Below, in pieces: positions 27,148 through 35,943 of a stretch of DNA of 64,000 nt. The notes beneath the pieces were generated by a model. It had not been told where the DNA came from and did not search any database. It worked only from the letters and a program-made list of their open reading frames with translations. The stretch covers positions 30,489 through 94,488 of the forward strand of contig NZ_JANFQF010000023.1 of assembly GCF_024438035.1 (NCBI RefSeq). The letters run 5' to 3'. The DNA is from Rhodococcus tibetensis (GTDB lineage Bacteria; Actinomycetota; Actinomycetes; Mycobacteriales; Mycobacteriaceae). The translations under genes and the position numbers were made by a program. Each line of letters begins with the position of its first letter. Position 1 is the first letter of the stretch.

Positions 27148-27986
27148 GGCGCGATCACTGATCCGTTTCTTGGTGCGGTGGACGGGACAGCCGAATGTCC
27201 GATGCGCACCCGCGGAGCCGTGGGAACGGCTTCCGCGCCCCGGGCGGCAGGAACCGACTCGGTGTTGCGTGCGCTGTTGAACGACAGGACCTGCATTTCG
27301 ACCGCAAGGTCGACGCGGCGCATCTCGACGTGGTCCGGGACGTCGAGTGCGGTCGGCGAGAAGCTGAGGATGCAGCGCAGCCCGGCGCCGACGAGTCGGT
27401 CGCACACGTCCTGCGCGGCCTCGTCCGGAGTGGAGATGACGCCGATGGTGGCCTCGAGTTCGGCGCACGCCCGCTCGAGTTCGTCGACGTGCCGCACGAC
27501 GAGGTCGCCCACCGGGGCGCCGACACGGGCCGGGTCACTGTCGAAGAGACCCACCATCGAGAATCCGCGACGCCCGAAACCGCCGTACCCGGCGAGTGCC
27601 TGGCCGAGGTTCCCTACACCGACGAGGACCACCTTGTGCCCGCGGTCGAGACCGAGTGCCCGTTCGATGCGCGCCCGCAGCCGCGTCACGTCGTAGCCGA
27701 CCCCGCGAACCCCGTTGGGGCCGAGAAAAGACAGATCCTTCCGGAGCTTGGCCGAACCGACGCCGGAAGCGGCGGCGAGTTCCTCACTCGAGACGATGAT
27801 CGTGCCGCGGTCCGCGAGCATTCCGAGGACCCGCAGGTACGTCGCGAGCCGCGTCACCGTAGCCTGGGGGATGTCCCGCGATTCGGGGAGCGGCGATCCC
27901 GGGGCAGGCGACTCGACAGCAGACGGACCGACTGCGCCCGTGACGCCACGGGCCACAGACCCATGCGTCTGGTGCGTTTCGGTCAC
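27144..27986 (-). CDS. rex: Redox-sensing transcriptional repressor Rex
   Basis: The 280-residue protein has an N-terminal winged HTH ([18 protein letters not shown], with [20 protein letters not shown]) and a Rossmann domain that reads the NADH/NAD ratio ([20 protein letters not shown]). Both the N-terminal (about 40 residues) and C-terminal tails are longer than in Streptomyces Rex. The GTG at 27986 is backed by GAGGAG eight bases before it. It heads the hem operon and should repress it when NADH is low relative to NAD, through the site at 28067-28084. Confidence 0.93.
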   Translation of the reverse strand: MTETHQTHGSVARGVTGAVGPSAVESPAPGSPLPESRDIPQATVTRLATYLRVLGMLADRGTIIVSSEELAAASGVGSAKLRKDLSFLGPNGVRGVGYDVTRLRARIERALGLDRGHKVVLVGVGNLGQALAGYGGFGRRGFSMVGLFDSDPARVGAPVGDLVVRHVDELERACAELEATIGVISTPDEAAQDVCDRLVGAGLRCILSFSPTALDVPDHVEMRRVDLAVEMQVLSFNSARNTESVPAARGAEAVPTAPRVRIGHSAVPSTAPRNGSVIAP

Positions 27987-28066
27987 GTCGTTGGCTCCTC
28001 GTCCGACCGGCATTCGATGCCGTTCTCCACGATGCTCCGGGGGATTGTTCACACCACGGTAACTGC

Positions 28067-28084
28067 TTGTGAACCCATGCACAA
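28067..28084. promoter_or_regulatory. Rex operator (ROP) upstream of rex-hem operon
   Basis: TTGTGAA-CCCA-TGCACAA matches the Streptomyces Rex consensus TTGTGAA-N4-TTCACAA with one mismatch. On the minus strand it contains a -35-like TTGTGC (28084-28079) followed 17 bases later by TACCGT (28061-28056), so Rex binding would block RNA polymerase. It lies 81-98 bases upstream of the rex start, giving autoregulation of the rex-hem operon. A lone TTCACA half-site lies at 28048-28053. Confidence 0.8.
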
Positions 28085-28153
28085 AGTCGCTGCGACTGCG
28101 CGACATGCACTCCTACCTGCACGGCATCGGAAGTTCGAAGTTTTAGGGTCACC

Positions 28154-28414
28154 TTACTTGCGCAAATCCGATCGGAGGCGCTCTTCGTCGACCTCCCAGT
28201 AACTGTGCTCACGTCCGTCGAGCAGGACGACCGGCAGGCGGTCGCCGAATTCCGCCCGCAATTCGGGGTCGGTAGAGGCCGCGTCGTCGACGTCTATGCA
28301 CGTCAGTTCCAGCCCGAACTCTTTGCACAGAACCAGCAATTGCTCGCGCGCCGGCGCGCACGCCCCGCAACCCGCCCGCGTGAGGAGCGTCACCTCGTGT
28401 TCGCCGGTACTCAT
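28154..28414 (-). CDS. Glutaredoxin/thioredoxin-fold protein
   Basis: The 86-residue protein has the redox motif CGAC ([16 protein letters not shown], about residue 16) and a thioredoxin-like layout ending in the acidic [14 protein letters not shown]. It matches the DUF836/glutaredoxin-like small proteins (M. tuberculosis Rv0508 type, from memory) that sit just before the hem genes. It precedes rex on the same strand, separated by 167 bases containing the Rex operator. Partner and substrate are unknown. Confidence 0.8.
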   Translation of the reverse strand: MSTGEHEVTLLTRAGCGACAPAREQLLVLCKEFGLELTCIDVDDAASTDPELRAEFGDRLPVVLLDGREHSYWEVDEERLRSDLRK

Positions 28415-28592
28415 GCCAGATACTTCCTTTCGCCACCTCTGTGGGACTCACTGTGCCGTTTCGGGGGCCGGCGACGCCACTCGACTCGGAGATGAACGTC
28501 ACACGATTAGGTGCACGCCGCCATCCGACCGCCCAGCGCACGAACCGAGGGATAGGCTGCGCACAGAGGCTTCAGCGATAGGGGAGGTGCGA

Positions 28593-29570
28593 GTGCCTGC
28601 GCGATCACTACCGAACGGCTCGGGTTTCGGTTCAGGACTGGCCGGGATGATCCTTCCGGGCCGGCGGCAGTTCAGGAATCCGCTGGGTCCGAGCGAAGCC
28701 GAGGTACGTGCAAACGTCGCGGGCGAGGCAAGTGCCGATGCAGCGCTGGCCCTCCACGAGGCCGGGATCGAGACCGAGGAACCTCAGGTTCCCCTGGATC
28801 TGACTGCCGCAGCCTTCTTCGACGTCGACAACACGATGGTCCAGGGTGCGTCGATCATTCACTTCGCCCGCGGACTCGCGGCCCGGAAATACTTGAAGTC
28901 CTCCGACCTGCTGGACTTCGCGTGGAAGCAGATCAAGTTCCGCGTGACCGGCAAGGAGAGCAGCGTCGACGTCGCCTCGGGTCGTGAGAAGGCTCTCTCG
29001 TTCGTGGCCGGGCGGTCCACCGCCGAACTCGCCCGGCTCGGCGAGGAAATCTATGACGAGGTGATCGCCGACAAGATCTGGGCGGGCACCAGGGCGCTCG
29101 CCCAGATGCACCTCGACGCCGGACAACAGGTGTGGCTGGTGACGGCCACCCCCGTCGAACTCGCCCAGGTGATCGCCAAGCGGCTCGGACTGACAGGCGC
29201 CCTCGGCACAGTCGCCGAAAGCGAGGACGGCGTGTTCACCGGACGTCTGGTCGGCGACATCCTGCACGGCCTCGGCAAAGCCCACGCGGTGCGCGCGCTG
29301 GCCGTCCGCGAAGGCCTCAACCTCAAACGCTGCACCGCCTACTCGGACAGCCACAACGACGTGCCCATGCTGTCGCTCGTCGGCACCGCCGTCGCCATCA
29401 ATCCCGACACCGACCTGCGCGAGCTCGCCAAGAACCGGGGCTGGGAGATCCGGGACTTCCGCACCGGCCGCAAGGCGGCCAAAATCGGTGTGCCCACCGC
29501 GCTGCTACTCGGCGCGGCCGGCGGCGCGCTGGCAGCCGTGGTCGCCCGGCGGCGCGAGCACGCGGTCTGA
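28593..29570 (+). CDS. serB1: HAD-superfamily phosphatase SerB1-like
   Basis: The 325-residue HAD protein has motif [12 protein letters not shown] (about residue 77), motif II in [12 protein letters not shown], and motif III/IV in [17 protein letters not shown]. It is the SerB-like (IB) subfamily seen near the hem genes in mycobacteria (Rv0505c, from memory), annotated as phosphoserine phosphatase; the substrate is not proven. The GTG at 28593 is supported by GGGGAGG six bases before. A hydrophobic C-terminal segment ([19 protein letters not shown]) suggests membrane attachment. It is divergent from the glutaredoxin gene. Confidence 0.85.
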   Translation: MPARSLPNGSGFGSGLAGMILPGRRQFRNPLGPSEAEVRANVAGEASADAALALHEAGIETEEPQVPLDLTAAAFFDVDNTMVQGASIIHFARGLAARKYLKSSDLLDFAWKQIKFRVTGKESSVDVASGREKALSFVAGRSTAELARLGEEIYDEVIADKIWAGTRALAQMHLDAGQQVWLVTATPVELAQVIAKRLGLTGALGTVAESEDGVFTGRLVGDILHGLGKAHAVRALAVREGLNLKRCTAYSDSHNDVPMLSLVGTAVAINPDTDLRELAKNRGWEIRDFRTGRKAAKIGVPTALLLGAAGGALAAVVARRREHAV

Positions 29571-29597
29571 CCGAGGCGGGCCAAGACGGTCCCACCG

Positions 29598-29631
29598 ACC
29601 ACCGCGGCGGGTATCGATCTCCGGCGGTGGT
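29598..29631. terminator. Possible bidirectional terminator hairpin between serB1 and acyltransferase
   Basis: ACCACCGC (29598-29605) pairs with GCGGTGGT (29624-29631) around an 18-base loop in the 71-base gap between two convergent genes. No U-run follows. The position favours a terminator, but the long loop makes it a weak call. Confidence 0.35.
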
Positions 29632-29641
29632 GTCCCGGGTG

Positions 29642-30667
29642 TCAGCCCAGGAACACGTTGCGTCGCTTCGCGAGGAGCCGGTAGAGCGTCTGCTGGATGG
29701 TCTCACGAACGTGGTCGGTGACCTCGAACAACTCCATGGGGTCGTCGGCCGCCGACGCGTCGTAGGTATCGGTGACGATGGGCTTTCCGAACTCGATGTA
29801 CCACTTGGACGGCAGCGGAACGAGCCCGAGCGGCCCGAAATGCGGGAACAGCGGTGTCACCGGAAAATAGGGCATGCCGAGCAGTCGGGCGAGCGTTCCG
29901 AGGTCGCCGATCTTCGGATAGATCTCCTCGGACCCGACGATGGAGCAGGGGATGATCGGTGCCCCGGTTCGCATGGCGGCGGACACGAAACCACCGCGAC
30001 CGAATCTCTGCAACTTGTAGCGCTCACTGAACGGTTTGCCGATCCCCTTGAACCCTTCCGGGAACACGGCCGCCACCTCACCGTTCTGCAGGAGGCGGAC
30101 AGCATCCGGATTGCACGCGAGGGTGTGCCCGGCCTTGCGGGCGAGGTCACCGACAACGGGCATCTCGAAGGCCAGATCGGCCGCCAGCATGCGCAGCGGC
30201 CGATGGGCGGGGTGATGATCGTGCACGGCGACCGACGTCATCAGGCCGTCGAGGGGTAAGACACCGGCGTGGTTGGCCACGACCAGGGCGCCTCCGGTCG
30301 AGGGGATGTTCTCCAGACCACTGACCTCGACTCGGAACCACTTGTCGAACAGCGGCCGCAGTATCGGCAGCCAGACATTCTCGGCGAAGTGCGGGTCGTA
30401 GCCGAAGTCGTCGACGTGATAGTCGCCCGACAGGCGTCGCCGCACGAATTCCGCGGTGTTGACGATCTGATCGGCAAGGACGCGCCGGACGGCGTCAACG
30501 GTCGACGATCCGGTCACGGGCTGAGGCTCCGGCGGGCTGATCACGGCCGGCGGGGGCATTGCGGACGGATGTCGGCTCTCGCTCTGCTCGCGCCTCGAAC
30601 GTGCCAGTGCAGCCCCGCGCGCGGTGGATCCACCGTGCAACGGAATGACCTTCGCCACTTCGTTCAC
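29642..30667 (-). CDS. Lysophospholipid acyltransferase-family protein (Rv0502-type)
   Basis: The 341-residue protein has the H-x4-D acyltransferase motif in ANHAGVLPLDGLM and the FPEGFKGIGK substrate motif, in LPLAT order, after a disordered N-terminal 60 residues. It should acylate a membrane lipid. The GTG at 30667 overlaps the epimerase stop by four bases, so the pair is co-translated. The pairing with an epimerase is also found in M. tuberculosis (Rv0501-Rv0502), from memory. Confidence 0.85.
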   Translation of the reverse strand: MNEVAKVIPLHGGSTARGAALARSRREQSESRHPSAMPPPAVISPPEPQPVTGSSTVDAVRRVLADQIVNTAEFVRRRLSGDYHVDDFGYDPHFAENVWLPILRPLFDKWFRVEVSGLENIPSTGGALVVANHAGVLPLDGLMTSVAVHDHHPAHRPLRMLAADLAFEMPVVGDLARKAGHTLACNPDAVRLLQNGEVAAVFPEGFKGIGKPFSERYKLQRFGRGGFVSAAMRTGAPIIPCSIVGSEEIYPKIGDLGTLARLLGMPYFPVTPLFPHFGPLGLVPLPSKWYIEFGKPIVTDTYDASAADDPMELFEVTDHVRETIQQTLYRLLAKRRNVFLG

Positions 30668-31746
30668 CTCTCCCCTTTCGCCGTACCGGTCAGAGCGAGT
30701 AGAGCGTTCTCTGCTGCGTCGATCCATTCGTTCTTGATGATTGCGGTGACTCCCGCGGCCCGCGCGAAGTCGTCGAGCGCCTGCATCGAGGTCCACCGTG
30801 GCTCGAAGGATAGTTCGGTTCGCATGCGCGTGGTGTCCAGTCCGCAACCGAAGTGGAAGTACTCGAGTTGTTCGTTGGAATACGACCGCATGACCGGACC
30901 CATCAATGCCCGGCCGACGTTACGGAACAGACTGAACGGCATGGGCACCTCGACACGTCCGGCCCGGCGGATCGCCTGGGACAACATGACGACACCGTCG
31001 CCGGCCACGTTGAACGTTCCGGCCGGACCCGACACGGTTGCGCGTTCGAGCGCCGCGAGGGCGTCCTCTTCGTGCAGCACCTGCAGGCGGGCGTCACGGC
31101 CCAGGATGGTCGGTACCAGTGGGGACGTCAGGTAACGTGCGACCGTTGCGTTGAGGCGGGGACCGACCAGAGGGGCGAGTCGCAGGATGGACACGGCGAT
31201 GTCGGGTCGCCGGCGTCGTATGCCGCGCAGGTAGCCCTCGATCTCGATGCAGTCCCTGGCGTAGGCGCCGCCGGGACGGCGGCGAGCGCTCATCTCCTCC
31301 GTGAACTTCGCCGGGTCCTGAGCCGTGCTGCCGTAGACGACGGACGCCGAGCGCAGCACCACTTTCCGCACCGTGGGCGCCTTCTGGCAAACCGCGAACA
31401 ACTGCATCGCGCCGATGACGTTCATGTCCTTCATGGCCGCTCGGCTGCCCGCTTTGGGCGGTCGGGCCAAAGTCGAGGCATGCACGACCGTGTCGACCTC
31501 GGCATTGCGGATAACCTTGCCGATCAGCGGATTTCGGATGTCGGCGCGAACGAACTCTGCGCGGCCCATTCGCCGCAGCATGTCTTTACTCGGCGACACC
31601 GCATCCACTGCGATGACACGCTCGATGTCTGGATTCTGTGCCAGCCTGGTGATCAGGTATCCCCCGAGGAACCGGCTCGCGCCGGTGACCAGCGCGACGC
31701 GCGGCGGCGCAGTACGCTCAGCGCTGTCTCCGTCACTCACAACCAC
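30664..31746 (-). CDS. NAD-dependent epimerase/dehydratase-family protein (GalE2-like)
   Basis: The 360-residue extended SDR has the Rossmann motif LVTGASRFLGGYLITRL near the N-terminus. The usual catalytic Tyr-x3-Lys is not intact: the tyrosine in GGAYARDCIEIEGYL is followed by cysteine where lysine is expected. This suggests a non-standard reaction or a structural role rather than a real UDP-galactose epimerase. It precedes and overlaps the acyltransferase gene, pointing to lipid or envelope work. The exact start (ATG or GTG three bases later) is uncertain. Confidence 0.8.
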   Translation of the reverse strand: MVVSDGDSAERTAPPRVALVTGASRFLGGYLITRLAQNPDIERVIAVDAVSPSKDMLRRMGRAEFVRADIRNPLIGKVIRNAEVDTVVHASTLARPPKAGSRAAMKDMNVIGAMQLFAVCQKAPTVRKVVLRSASVVYGSTAQDPAKFTEEMSARRRPGGAYARDCIEIEGYLRGIRRRRPDIAVSILRLAPLVGPRLNATVARYLTSPLVPTILGRDARLQVLHEEDALAALERATVSGPAGTFNVAGDGVVMLSQAIRRAGRVEVPMPFSLFRNVGRALMGPVMRSYSNEQLEYFHFGCGLDTTRMRTELSFEPRWTSMQALDDFARAAGVTAIIKNEWIDAAENALLALTGTAKGER

Positions 31747-31860
31747 TAGAACCCCCGATCACGTAGCGAGTGAGGTCAACGATACGTGCAGCGGGCAGTT
31801 GGCGCTCCGCACAACGGTAATTGGCCGGTCGCCCAAGAGGCGCTTCTCCCGAGACGACGA

Positions 31861-31887
31861 ATGCCCGCCACTCGAGGTGGCGGGCAT
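31861..31887. terminator. Hairpin terminator downstream of bS22 gene
   Basis: An 11-base perfect stem, ATGCCCGCCAC (31861-31871) with GTGGCGGGCAT (31877-31887), closes a five-base loop. It lies 14 bases past the end of the bS22 gene and before the epimerase gene on the same strand. There is no U-run, as often in actinobacteria. Confidence 0.65.
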
Positions 31888-31901
31888 CCAGACGCGACTC
31901 T

Positions 31902-32003
31902 TTACTTACCGAGTTTCCTGCGCTGCACTCGGGTGCGGCGAAGCAACTTGCGGTGCTTCTTCTTCGACATGCGCTTACGTCGCTTCTTGATCACTGAACC
32001 CAT
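31902..32003 (-). CDS. Ribosomal protein bS22 / AURKAIP1-COX24-domain basic protein
   Basis: The 33-residue, very basic product (begins [19 protein letters not shown] and ends QRRKLGK) is recognised as the conserved mycobacterial Rv0500B product, seen as bS22 in mycobacterial ribosome structures, from memory. It binds 16S rRNA in the small subunit near the decoding centre. It is too short for ordinary gene calling. It follows the small HTH gene after 194 bases and is followed by a strong hairpin. Confidence 0.92.
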
Positions 32004-32123
32004 AGCGGGTGTCCCTCACGTTCTTCTCTAGCGTTCCTGCGCACGCCGGTCACGTACGCCTGCGCCTCTCTGGCGCCTGGGCCTCGTTTTAACTAGCTCA
32101 GCGCCTTACGACACCAGCTGGCT

Positions 32124-32147
32124 GGTACGACAGTCGCTAATCGTACC
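32124..32147. promoter_or_regulatory. Inverted repeat between the small HTH gene and bS22
   Basis: GGTACGA (32124-32130) and TCGTACC (32141-32147) form a perfect 7-base pair of arms around ten bases. It lies 50 bases after the HTH stop and 120 bases before bS22. It may be a terminator of the HTH gene or an operator; sequence alone does not decide. Confidence 0.35.
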
Positions 32148-32197
32148 GGTGAGGTTCGCCCGGGAGAAACCGAGGTCACCCTCTTCGTGCCGATCGG

Positions 32198-32434
32198 TCA
32201 ACCGGCATCGAAGTACGAGGTTTCGAGGTAGTCGTGCACCGCTTTCGCGTGCACTCTGAACGAACGGCCCACCCGGACGGCAGGCAGTTCGCCGCTGTGC
32301 ACCAACCGATACACAGTCATCTTGGACACTCTCATCAGCGTCGCTACCTCGGCGACGGTGAGAAATTGCGTTCCGGCCAGGGCCGGTTGTCCGTCCTGGG
32401 CTGAGCCCTTGGACGGCTTTTTTCCAGACGTCAT
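32198..32434 (-). CDS. Excisionase-like small helix-turn-helix protein (Rv0500A-type)
   Basis: The 78-residue protein has a MerR/excisionase-type winged HTH: FLTVAEVATLMRVSKMTVYR and wing LPAVRVGRSFRVHAKAVHDY. It ends in YFDAG, the signature tail of the Rv0500A-type proteins as I recall. It is not a phage excisionase; it is chromosomal and sits in conserved order between proC and bS22. The ATG at 32434 begins MTSGKKPSKG. Target unknown. Confidence 0.88.
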   Translation of the reverse strand: MTSGKKPSKGSAQDGQPALAGTQFLTVAEVATLMRVSKMTVYRLVHSGELPAVRVGRSFRVHAKAVHDYLETSYFDAG

Positions 32435-32559
32435 CAAACACTTACCTCCGGCACGTCTCGCGCCGCCGGCTTCCCCTCCGGCGGAACAGACACGCACGTG
32501 CTACCTCGAGCTTAGCGGGACGGATGGGGTTACTGCGACGGGTGTGGGCAATCGAATAT

Positions 32560-33375
32560 CTATTCGGAAGAAGTTCCGAGCTCGGAGGATCTCGATTTCG
32601 CTGCCTCGAGGGCGTCGAAGAACGCCGAACGGAGGCCGTTCTTCTCCAATTGGCGTATCGCTGCAGCAGTGGTCCCACCAGGGGAGGTGACGGCAGCGCG
32701 CAGTTCCGTCACACTCTCCCCAGACTGATCGAGCATGGCCGCGGCGCCCACCATCGTCTGCACGACCAGCTCGGACGCCGTCGCGCGGGCCAGTCCGAGA
32801 CCCACTCCGGCATCGATCATCGCCTCGGCGACGAGGAAGAAGTAGGCAGGGCCGGACCCGGAGACTGCAGTGACCGCGTCGATCTGCGATTCCGGCACGG
32901 TCACGACTTTGCCCACCGCAGATAACACCCCTCGCACCAGGTCGAGGTGGTCCTTCTTCACGTGCCGCCCGGGGGCGAGCGCGCAGACGCCCTCCCCTAC
33001 CAGCATCGGAGTGTTTGGCATGACACGGACGACAGGGAACCCGGCAGGCAGTCTCGTCTCGTAGAAGGTCGTGGGGATGCCCGCCGCCAGCGACACGAGG
33101 ATCTGTTCACGCTCACCGTCGAGATCTGCCTTCGACACCGCTGTGAGCGCGGACTCGACATCACCGGGCTTGACGGCCACCACGATGACGTCCGCTCCCT
33201 CGGCCGCGTCCTGGGGGCTGCTCACGCACACGGAGTACTCGGCTGCCAATTCGGCGGCCCGCGGTGGGTGCTGCTCGGCCACCACGAGATCCTTCACCGC
33301 GTGGCCTGCTTGCAGGAGGCCGGAGATGAGCGCCTCGCCGATCCTGCCGCCTCCGATAACCGCAATTCTCGTCAT
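32560..33375 (-). CDS. proC: Pyrroline-5-carboxylate reductase ProC
   Basis: The 271-residue enzyme makes proline from pyrroline-5-carboxylate with NADPH. The N-terminal Rossmann motif IAVIGGGRIGEALISGLL and the C-terminal family signature LRAAVTSPGGTTAAAIRQLE are both visible, and the length is normal. It stands alone between the thioesterase gene and the small HTH gene on the same strand. Confidence 0.95.
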   Translation of the reverse strand: MTRIAVIGGGRIGEALISGLLQAGHAVKDLVVAEQHPPRAAELAAEYSVCVSSPQDAAEGADVIVVAVKPGDVESALTAVSKADLDGEREQILVSLAAGIPTTFYETRLPAGFPVVRVMPNTPMLVGEGVCALAPGRHVKKDHLDLVRGVLSAVGKVVTVPESQIDAVTAVSGSGPAYFFLVAEAMIDAGVGLGLARATASELVVQTMVGAAAMLDQSGESVTELRAAVTSPGGTTAAAIRQLEKNGLRSAFFDALEAAKSRSSELGTSSE

Positions 33376-33411
33376 GCCGGACAGCCTGCCACGACCAGTG
33401 GCGGAGTGTTT

Positions 33412-34254
33412 CTAGCGGGGGATCATCGCCAGCTGACGGCTTTGCACGACGATCGCACCGGTCGAGTCGAGGACCGTGTGATCCTCTTCGAACCACGCAC
33501 TGCCGAGTACCGTGCTGCTCGCCATCACGCGGAGCCATCCCGGAGCGGGCTGCCTGCGTAGATAGGTGGTGAGTTGGACCGTGGGAGCCCACCCGAACAT
33601 TCCGCGGTTCATCGTCACGGGCGCACTGATGTCGCCGGTCATGATGGCGAAGAGTGCGGCGGTGTCCGGGTCGTTCTCGTCTTCGGCACGCGGACGCACC
33701 CACATGCGCACCTCGGGCTCACCCTGCTTGCCGGCGAGGAAGTGGGCGGACGTCCCGTCGACACGCATGTCGCATCCCTGGGCCACGTGTACCACCTGGC
33801 CCATCGGGTGGTCGGGTGTGAGTACCACCGCGTCGGTGGGCGGCTCCACCGGAAGCTGGGCCAACGCGTGATCGACGCTGTAGTGCGGCTCACCCCCGTC
33901 GGGGACGCCGAGTGTGACCGAGGCATGAACCGCTACCCGGTCTCCCTGCCGAAGCTCGACGTCGACGAACGAGACCTGCTTGCCGCGCTTGCGCACCGTC
34001 GTCGAGAGTGTGACCTCGCCGGGGTCGGGGGCGGCCAGGTAGTTGGCCCCCACCGCGAGCGGCTGGACCCGGGCGAGATCGTCCGCGCCACCTTCGTCGA
34101 GCAGGCGGGCGCGGGCGGCCGCCGCACACAGCGACATCATGGAGCCGCCGTGCACCTTCGGGCCGATGGTCCAGATGGGATCGATGTGCGCCTGGAACGT
34201 GCCGTCACCGCCGGGGGTGAGGACGTTGAGGTCGCGGAAGGGTGCTGAGCTCAC
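33412..34254 (-). CDS. Acyl-CoA thioesterase-like double hot-dog protein (Rv0499-type)
   Basis: The 280-residue protein shows two hot-dog-like halves of the TesB-type thioesterase superfamily; the first contains GPKVHGGSMMSLCAAAARA and the second ends in ITVR-like LDSTGAIVVQSRQLAMIPR. It probably hydrolyses an acyl-CoA. The start overlaps the MerR stop by four bases, so the two form an operon. No catalytic residue can be assigned with confidence. Confidence 0.78.
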   Translation of the reverse strand: MSSAPFRDLNVLTPGGDGTFQAHIDPIWTIGPKVHGGSMMSLCAAAARARLLDEGGADDLARVQPLAVGANYLAAPDPGEVTLSTTVRKRGKQVSFVDVELRQGDRVAVHASVTLGVPDGGEPHYSVDHALAQLPVEPPTDAVVLTPDHPMGQVVHVAQGCDMRVDGTSAHFLAGKQGEPEVRMWVRPRAEDENDPDTAALFAIMTGDISAPVTMNRGMFGWAPTVQLTTYLRRQPAPGWLRVMASSTVLGSAWFEEDHTVLDSTGAIVVQSRQLAMIPR

Positions 34255-34883
34255 GGGATGTCCTGTTCATCGGGGTTCTGAAGAAACTGCTGGGCGATGT
34301 CCTGATGGGCGAGTCGGCGCATAGCGGCGATCACCGGTTCGTAGATCGCGGTCCCGAGTACCGCGTAGCGGATCGCGTCCTGGGCCGAGCCTGTCGGCAT
34401 GAGACCGATATCTACCTCGGCGATACCGCGAACGTGCCGTCCGTAGGCGTCGAGGCGCTCGTCGGTCATCGGGATGCCCGCGTCCTCCAAGGCCTCGAGA
34501 GCGCGTTCGAGTTGCGCGACCGCCACGTACCGGGGGTCGTAGATCTGGCCGAGCTTCTCGAGCACCGCGCGCGCCCGAGGATAGTCACCGGGATCGGCCG
34601 GGAGGTCGAGGTACGGCGGAAGTTGACCGATCGCCCTGCCGAGTACCTCGAAGAGCGAGTCGTCGGGATGGTCGACGAGTTGGAGTATCTTTCGGATCCG
34701 CGGGATCGGGAGTCCCGCGCCGGCGAGGGCCTTCACCAGCCCGAGGCGCCGGACGTGTTCTTCGCCGTACCTGGCCTGTGTTGCGCTCGTGGCCTCACCA
34801 GGCATCAGCAGACCCTCGCGCAGGTAGTACTTCACGGTCGCCAGGGGAACGCCGGTACGGGCAACCAGTTCCGATACGCGCAC
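34251..34883 (-). CDS. MerR-family transcriptional regulator
   Basis: The 210-residue protein has the MerR HTH and wing at its N-terminus (VRVSELVARTGVPLATVKYY with LREGLLMPGE), then a helical ligand-binding region. The GTG at 34883 follows AGGAGG by four bases and is preferred to an ATG 63 bases upstream. It overlaps the thioesterase gene by four bases. A 23-base palindrome lies 37-59 bases upstream of the start, probably its own operator. Ligand unknown; fatty acyl compounds are plausible from context. Confidence 0.87.
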   Translation of the reverse strand: MRVSELVARTGVPLATVKYYLREGLLMPGEATSATQARYGEEHVRRLGLVKALAGAGLPIPRIRKILQLVDHPDDSLFEVLGRAIGQLPPYLDLPADPGDYPRARAVLEKLGQIYDPRYVAVAQLERALEALEDAGIPMTDERLDAYGRHVRGIAEVDIGLMPTGSAQDAIRYAVLGTAIYEPVIAAMRRLAHQDIAQQFLQNPDEQDIP

Positions 34884-34919
34884 GGTGCCTCCTACCGCGA
34901 CTCGAACTCGAACGTCCAC

Positions 34920-34942
34920 ATTGGATACTCCAGCTATCCAAT
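34920..34942. promoter_or_regulatory. Palindromic operator upstream of MerR-thioesterase operon
   Basis: ATTGGATA (34920-34927) and TATCCAAT (34935-34942) are perfect 8-base arms around seven bases. The spacing and the location 37 bases before the MerR gene fit a MerR-family operator lying within a promoter. Binding is inferred. Confidence 0.6.
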
Positions 34943-34994
34943 ACATCGGTAGCCTACCGCAGGAAGAATCGCCCGGAACGCTGTGGGGGCTCGG

Positions 34995-35936
34995 TCAGGT
35001 GTCGTCGTGATCGCCGCCGGGGCGGCTGCGTGCCGAACCGGACGTGGCACGACCGGTTTCGAGGTGTTCCCTGGCAAAGGCGAGAGCCTGGGCGAGCATC
35101 GACGCTCGTTCACGTCGGGTCCGGGCATTCTGAGTGTTGATCTCGATCACCGCTTGCCCGTCGAATCCGGAGTCGACGAGGTGACGGCACACCTCCGCGC
35201 ACGGCTGTCCGCCGTGCCCGGGAATGAGATGTTCGTCCATCGATGCTCCCCGGCCGTCCGCGAGATGCAGATGCGCCAGTCCCGAGCCCATCCGCTCCGC
35301 CAGCTCCATAGCGTCCATACCCGCGGTGGCGGTGTGCGAGAGGTCGAGCGTGTAGTGGGCGTGACCGGAATCGGTGGGATCGTACGAGGGACTGAACGCC
35401 GACAACGCGGCTCCGGGACCGCCGCGCCGACGGAGTCGCTCGGCCGAACGCTCCTTGCTTCCGAAGAAACCGTCCGCCCGCATGGGAAACATGTTCTCCA
35501 CCGCGACGACCACGTCACTGCGCTCCTCCAGAGCGGCTACCTGATCGCTGAACCCCTCCGCGTACCGGCGTTGCCAGCGGAACGGTGGATGCACCACCAC
35601 GCTCGTCGCACCCAGCGACTCCGCCGTGCGCACCGAGCGGTCGAGTTTAGCGACCGGGTCGGCGCCCCACACCCGTTGCGAGATCAGCAGGCACGGCGTG
35701 TGAATTGCCTGAACCGGCATCGCATACTTGCGGACGAGGGCGGCCACGGCACCGATATCCTGGCTCACCGACTCCGCCCACACCATCAGTTCGATGCCGT
35801 CGTAACCCAGTTCCGCCGCGTACCGGAAGGCTGCTTCGGTGTTCTCCGGATACACCGAGGCCGTCGACAAACCGACCAGAACCTTACGCCCGCGCGGTGT
35901 CCGCCGCGCCCGCTCGTACCCACTGTCCCCGACCAT
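34995..35936 (-). CDS. Sugar phosphate isomerase/epimerase-family TIM-barrel protein
   Basis: The 313-residue protein belongs to the AP endonuclease family 2/xylose isomerase-like fold: GLSTASVYPENTEAAFRYAA at the start, ENMFPM and LDLSHTATAG with TIM-barrel metal ligands in the middle, and LHLADGRGASMDEHLIPG near the end. The Glu/His/Asp pattern suggests a divalent-metal isomerase of unknown sugar. From memory, Rv0498 has this place in M. tuberculosis. An ATG at 35936 or TTG at 35942 may be used; the stop of the preceding gene is at 35944. Confidence 0.82.
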   Translation of the reverse strand: MVGDSGYERARRTPRGRKVLVGLSTASVYPENTEAAFRYAAELGYDGIELMVWAESVSQDIGAVAALVRKYAMPVQAIHTPCLLISQRVWGADPVAKLDRSVRTAESLGATSVVVHPPFRWQRRYAEGFSDQVAALEERSDVVVAVENMFPMRADGFFGSKERSAERLRRRGGPGAALSAFSPSYDPTDSGHAHYTLDLSHTATAGMDAMELAERMGSGLAHLHLADGRGASMDEHLIPGHGGQPCAEVCRHLVDSGFDGQAVIEINTQNARTRRERASMLAQALAFAREHLETGRATSGSARSRPGGDHDDT

Positions 35937-35943
35937 GAGCAAC

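Noticed and set aside
32198..32434. Mobile element inferred from the excisionase-like HTH protein
   Set aside because: No integrase or attachment sites; the gene is in a conserved order beside proC and bS22.
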